Source: Saccharopolyspora shandongensis
GTDB lineage: Bacteria > Actinomycetota > Actinomycetes > Mycobacteriales > Pseudonocardiaceae
Reading direction: 5' to 3'
NCBI RefSeq assembly: GCF_900106995.1
Contig: NZ_FNOK01000012.1
Coordinates: 124,001 to 188,000, forward strand
DNA length: 64,000 nucleotides
In this document: positions 61,784 to 64,000 of the stretch, piece after piece
How the letters are laid out: every line of letters starts with the position of its first letter
Position numbering within the stretch: the stretch's first letter is position 1
Program-made: the position numbers and the translations under genes
Notes under the pieces: model-generated
The model's input: the letters and a program-made list of their open reading frames with translations, nothing else
Database searches by the model: none
What the model was told of the DNA's origin: nothing

Positions 61784-64000
61784 TCAGGTTTCCAGCGGGT
61801 GCGGGATCCAGGCCACGCGGAGGCTGGTGTCGGCTCCGATCCTCCGGTCCAGGCGTGCCTCGCCTGCGTCGCGCGGGCGCTCGCCGAGGCTGCCCCACGT
61901 GACCCCGGGCGCGTCCTTCAGGATCAACCGGTACGCGTCGTGGCCGAGCCTTGAGGCGATTTGGTTCCGGTCTCGTTCGAAGTCCGCGTTGTAGGCGAGG
62001 ACCACGTGGAGGCCGATCTGCTCGGCGTGCGGCAGCAACTCGTCCAGACCGCACAGCATGTTCAAGCCCTCCTCGTGGCGGACCAGGTCGAAGTCGTCCA
62101 CCACGAGGAACGCCTTCGGCCCGACCCACGACTTGGTATTGCCGTCCGCATCTGGAAGTCGTTTGCGCAGCGCTGCGGTGAAGTCCTTCAGGTCGCTCCT
62201 CGCCTGGCTCGCCGCTCGGGCGTAGGACAGGGTGTGGCTGTCGGGGAGGAGGGCGTGGTGGTGCTCGCGCCGGTAGTCGACCACCAGCGCCATGGCTTCC
62301 TTCGCCGGATACGCCGCGATTCCCCGCAGCACGTTGCGGATCACGGTGCTCTTGCCGGATTCGCGCCCACCCGCGATCAGCACGTGGCGGTGGCGGTCTC
62401 CGTTCAACGTCAGGATGACAGGGTTGCCGTGGCCGTCGATGCCGATGGGGATGGCGTCCGGCTCGGCCTCGGGGAGCTCGTCGTAGCCGACGAACTCCGG
62501 TGGGCGGCGCAGTTGGGCAGGTCGGTCGCCGGGCCAGGACTTGCTGATGTGCTGGACTAGCTCGCGGGTCTTCGCGTCGAGGTCCTCCGGAAGGGGCTCG
62601 TCGGCGTAGGCCGGTAGCTCGTCGCCCAGCACCGGGACGTTGATCGCGCATCGGAGTCCATTGTGGAGTCCGCTGCCGGGCTTGTCCGGCAGGACGGAGT
62701 CGGCGTGCTCGGGGGAGATCAGCGAGTCCCGCGGATCCGCCAGCCGCAGCTCGATGCGGCCGCCCGCGAGGTCGCGCAGCTCGCGGGGCAGGTCGTCCCA
62801 GCGATTGGCGGTGACGACCACGTGGATGGCGTAGGACAGGCCGCGCCGGGCGAGGCGCAAGACCCGATCGGCGAGGCCGGGGTGCTGGTGCACCTCGGGC
62901 CAGCCGTCGACGACGAGGAAGTGGTCGGTCGCGACCTCGTCGAGCGGCTCTTCGCGGCGTCGGCGGAACTCGTCGACCGAGTCGATGCCGTGCTGTGCGA
63001 AGGACTTCTCCCGCTCGGCGAGCAGCGTTTCGAGTTCCTCGACGGCAAGCGCCACGAAGTCCGAGTCGTGGCTGGCGGTCACCACCCTGGTGTGCGGCAG
63101 GTCGCGCAGTGCGGCCAGCCCGCCGCCGCCGAAGTCCAGGCAGCGGAAGCGGACCTCGGCCGGGGTGTGGGTGAGCGCCAAGGTCAGCAGGGTCGTTCGC
63201 ACGGCGGTCGACTTCCCGCTGCGCGGGCGGCCGACGATCGCGAGGTTGCCATCCGAGCCGGCGAAGTCCAGCAGCAGCGGCTCGTGCCGGTGGTGGAAGG
63301 GGTTGTCGAGCACGCCGACCGGAACGCTCAGCGAAGTTTCCGGCTTGGCGTTGAAGCCCCGGTCCTCGGTGACCTTCAGCGGCAGGTCGATTCCGGCCGG
63401 GGGTTCGCCCGGCGGTGGCAGGATGAGCTGCCGGGCGGGTGGGCCCTGGCCCCGGATCCGCTCGGCGAAGATCTGGGGAATCGTCTGGAAGTAGTCGCTC
63501 TGGGGCGTCCCGTGCGGCAGGTCGGTGTAGGCGGCGCGGAAGCGGAGCGGCTCCTGGTGCGGACGAGCCAGGTGTCCGTGGCCCGGGGAATCGGGCAGTT
63601 CGCGAGCGCGGCCGATGAGCTTGACCGCGTCCGCTTCGCTGGTCCGCAGCACGATGCGGGTCGCGGTTGCGCCCGCGAGCTCCGGGAGCTGCTCCGTCGC
63701 GGTCGCGGTGTACACCAGCTTGATCCCCGAGTGCCGGTGGCGGATCAGCTGCTCGATGGCGGCGGCGAACCCGGGCCGGTCGCGGAGAACGCCCGGCAGG
63801 TCGTCGATCGCGACCAGCAGCATCGGCATCGGCTCGGCATCGGCCTCCGGCTGGAGGCGTTGGTAATCAGCGAAGTTCTTGACCTCCCACCGATTGAACT
63901 GCTCGACCTGCCAGGCGAGCAGGCCGGTCAGCGCCTCGTCGAACCGCCGGCCGGTGAGGTCGTTCGAGCGCATCGGTTCGGCGAGCGCAGTGTGCGGGAT
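61784..64000 (-). CDS. eccC: EccC-type type VII secretion ATPase, C-terminal part
   Basis: The frame is open to the window edge; a start would lie beyond it. The visible 738 residues hold the last FtsK/SpoIIIE domains of EccC. ATPase domain 2 has GRPRSGKST (about nt 63215-63245) and Walker B FLVVDGWPEV. Domain 3 has GGRESGKST (about nt 62345-62375) and LVVDDFDLV. An upstream part (MPMLLVAIDDLPGVLRDRPG) belongs to domain 1. EccC drives export of WXG100 substrates by the ESX/type VII system and recognises their C-terminal tails. The second-domain Walker B has DG and the third DD. It converges with the mca unit. Confidence 0.92.
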   Translation of the reverse strand: MPHTALAEPMRSNDLTGRRFDEALTGLLAWQVEQFNRWEVKNFADYQRLQPEADAEPMPMLLVAIDDLPGVLRDRPGFAAAIEQLIRHRHSGIKLVYTATATEQLPELAGATATRIVLRTSEADAVKLIGRARELPDSPGHGHLARPHQEPLRFRAAYTDLPHGTPQSDYFQTIPQIFAERIRGQGPPARQLILPPPGEPPAGIDLPLKVTEDRGFNAKPETSLSVPVGVLDNPFHHRHEPLLLDFAGSDGNLAIVGRPRSGKSTAVRTTLLTLALTHTPAEVRFRCLDFGGGGLAALRDLPHTRVVTASHDSDFVALAVEELETLLAEREKSFAQHGIDSVDEFRRRREEPLDEVATDHFLVVDGWPEVHQHPGLADRVLRLARRGLSYAIHVVVTANRWDDLPRELRDLAGGRIELRLADPRDSLISPEHADSVLPDKPGSGLHNGLRCAINVPVLGDELPAYADEPLPEDLDAKTRELVQHISKSWPGDRPAQLRRPPEFVGYDELPEAEPDAIPIGIDGHGNPVILTLNGDRHRHVLIAGGRESGKSTVIRNVLRGIAAYPAKEAMALVVDYRREHHHALLPDSHTLSYARAASQARSDLKDFTAALRKRLPDADGNTKSWVGPKAFLVVDDFDLVRHEEGLNMLCGLDELLPHAEQIGLHVVLAYNADFERDRNQIASRLGHDAYRLILKDAPGVTWGSLGERPRDAGEARLDRRIGADTSLRVAWIPHPLET

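Overview
The window is GC-rich actinomycete chromosome. Mycothiol chemistry (Mca), a type VII secretion ATPase (EccC), a SARP/AfsR-type regulator, class E/F sortase biology, many GTG/TTG starts and GTGA/ATGA stop-start overlaps point to the Pseudonocardiaceae, most likely Saccharopolyspora or a close relative. The genus is inferred from gene content, not proven. One block (48.8-61.7 kb: thiolase, SGNH hydrolase, cbs, proline-rich membrane protein, metB, greA, DUF4307 protein, mca, small membrane protein) follows the order of Mycobacterium tuberculosis Rv1074c-Rv1083, so it is ancestral core. It is interrupted here by a threonine dehydratase, HPPD and an Lrp-type regulator.

Layout. 0-2.6 kb: 3' part of NDH-2, then a 49-aa peptide gene coupled to an MvdD-like ATP-grasp ligase (possible RiPP pair), then a class I tRNA with UAA anticodon and a transporter remnant. 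2.9-6.1 kb: YtrA-type GntR/ABC cassette. 6.5-13.7 kb: a lower-GC orphan gene, a histidine phosphatase, and a five-gene operon in which every junction is a 4-bp overlap (ABC ATPase, permease, HTH protein, winged-helix protein, PPDK lacking its PEP barrel), facing a long TetR regulator. 14.1-21 kb: two-component system with a small secreted protein, HEAT protein, TetR/DHA2 efflux pair, IS remnant carrying a very long hairpin. 21.2-25.2 kb: GAF/AAA/Fis regulator and hypothetical genes. 25.7-35.5 kb: a complete uptake and catabolic cluster (ROK regulator, lipoprotein, ATPase, fused permease, argininosuccinate-lyase-like enzyme, PfkB kinase, amidohydrolase, SIS isomerase/deaminase). 35.8-41 kb: decayed cupin, frameshifted erythromycin-esterase-like gene and frameshifted AfsR-type regulator. 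41-48.5 kb: envelope genes (repeat-rich membrane protein, CDF transporter, YidC paralogue, sortase with surface protein, Bax inhibitor-1 protein). 48.8-61.7 kb: the conserved sulfur/mycothiol block. 61.8-64 kb: C-terminal part of EccC.

Two interspersed repeat families stand out. One is a roughly 180-230 bp element with nested inverted repeats, present four times at 3' ends of genes (near 28.1, 42.6, 48.7 and 59.1 kb), once inside the catabolic operon. The other is a 22-bp palindrome centred on TCGCGCGA, present three times near 35.7 and 41.0 kb.

The strongest candidates for undescribed biology are the ATP-grasp/peptide pair, the TetR-controlled ABC/PPDK-fragment operon, the lyase-kinase-amidohydrolase-SIS catabolic cluster, and the large structured repeat. 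Functions of these are inferred; no database search was possible.
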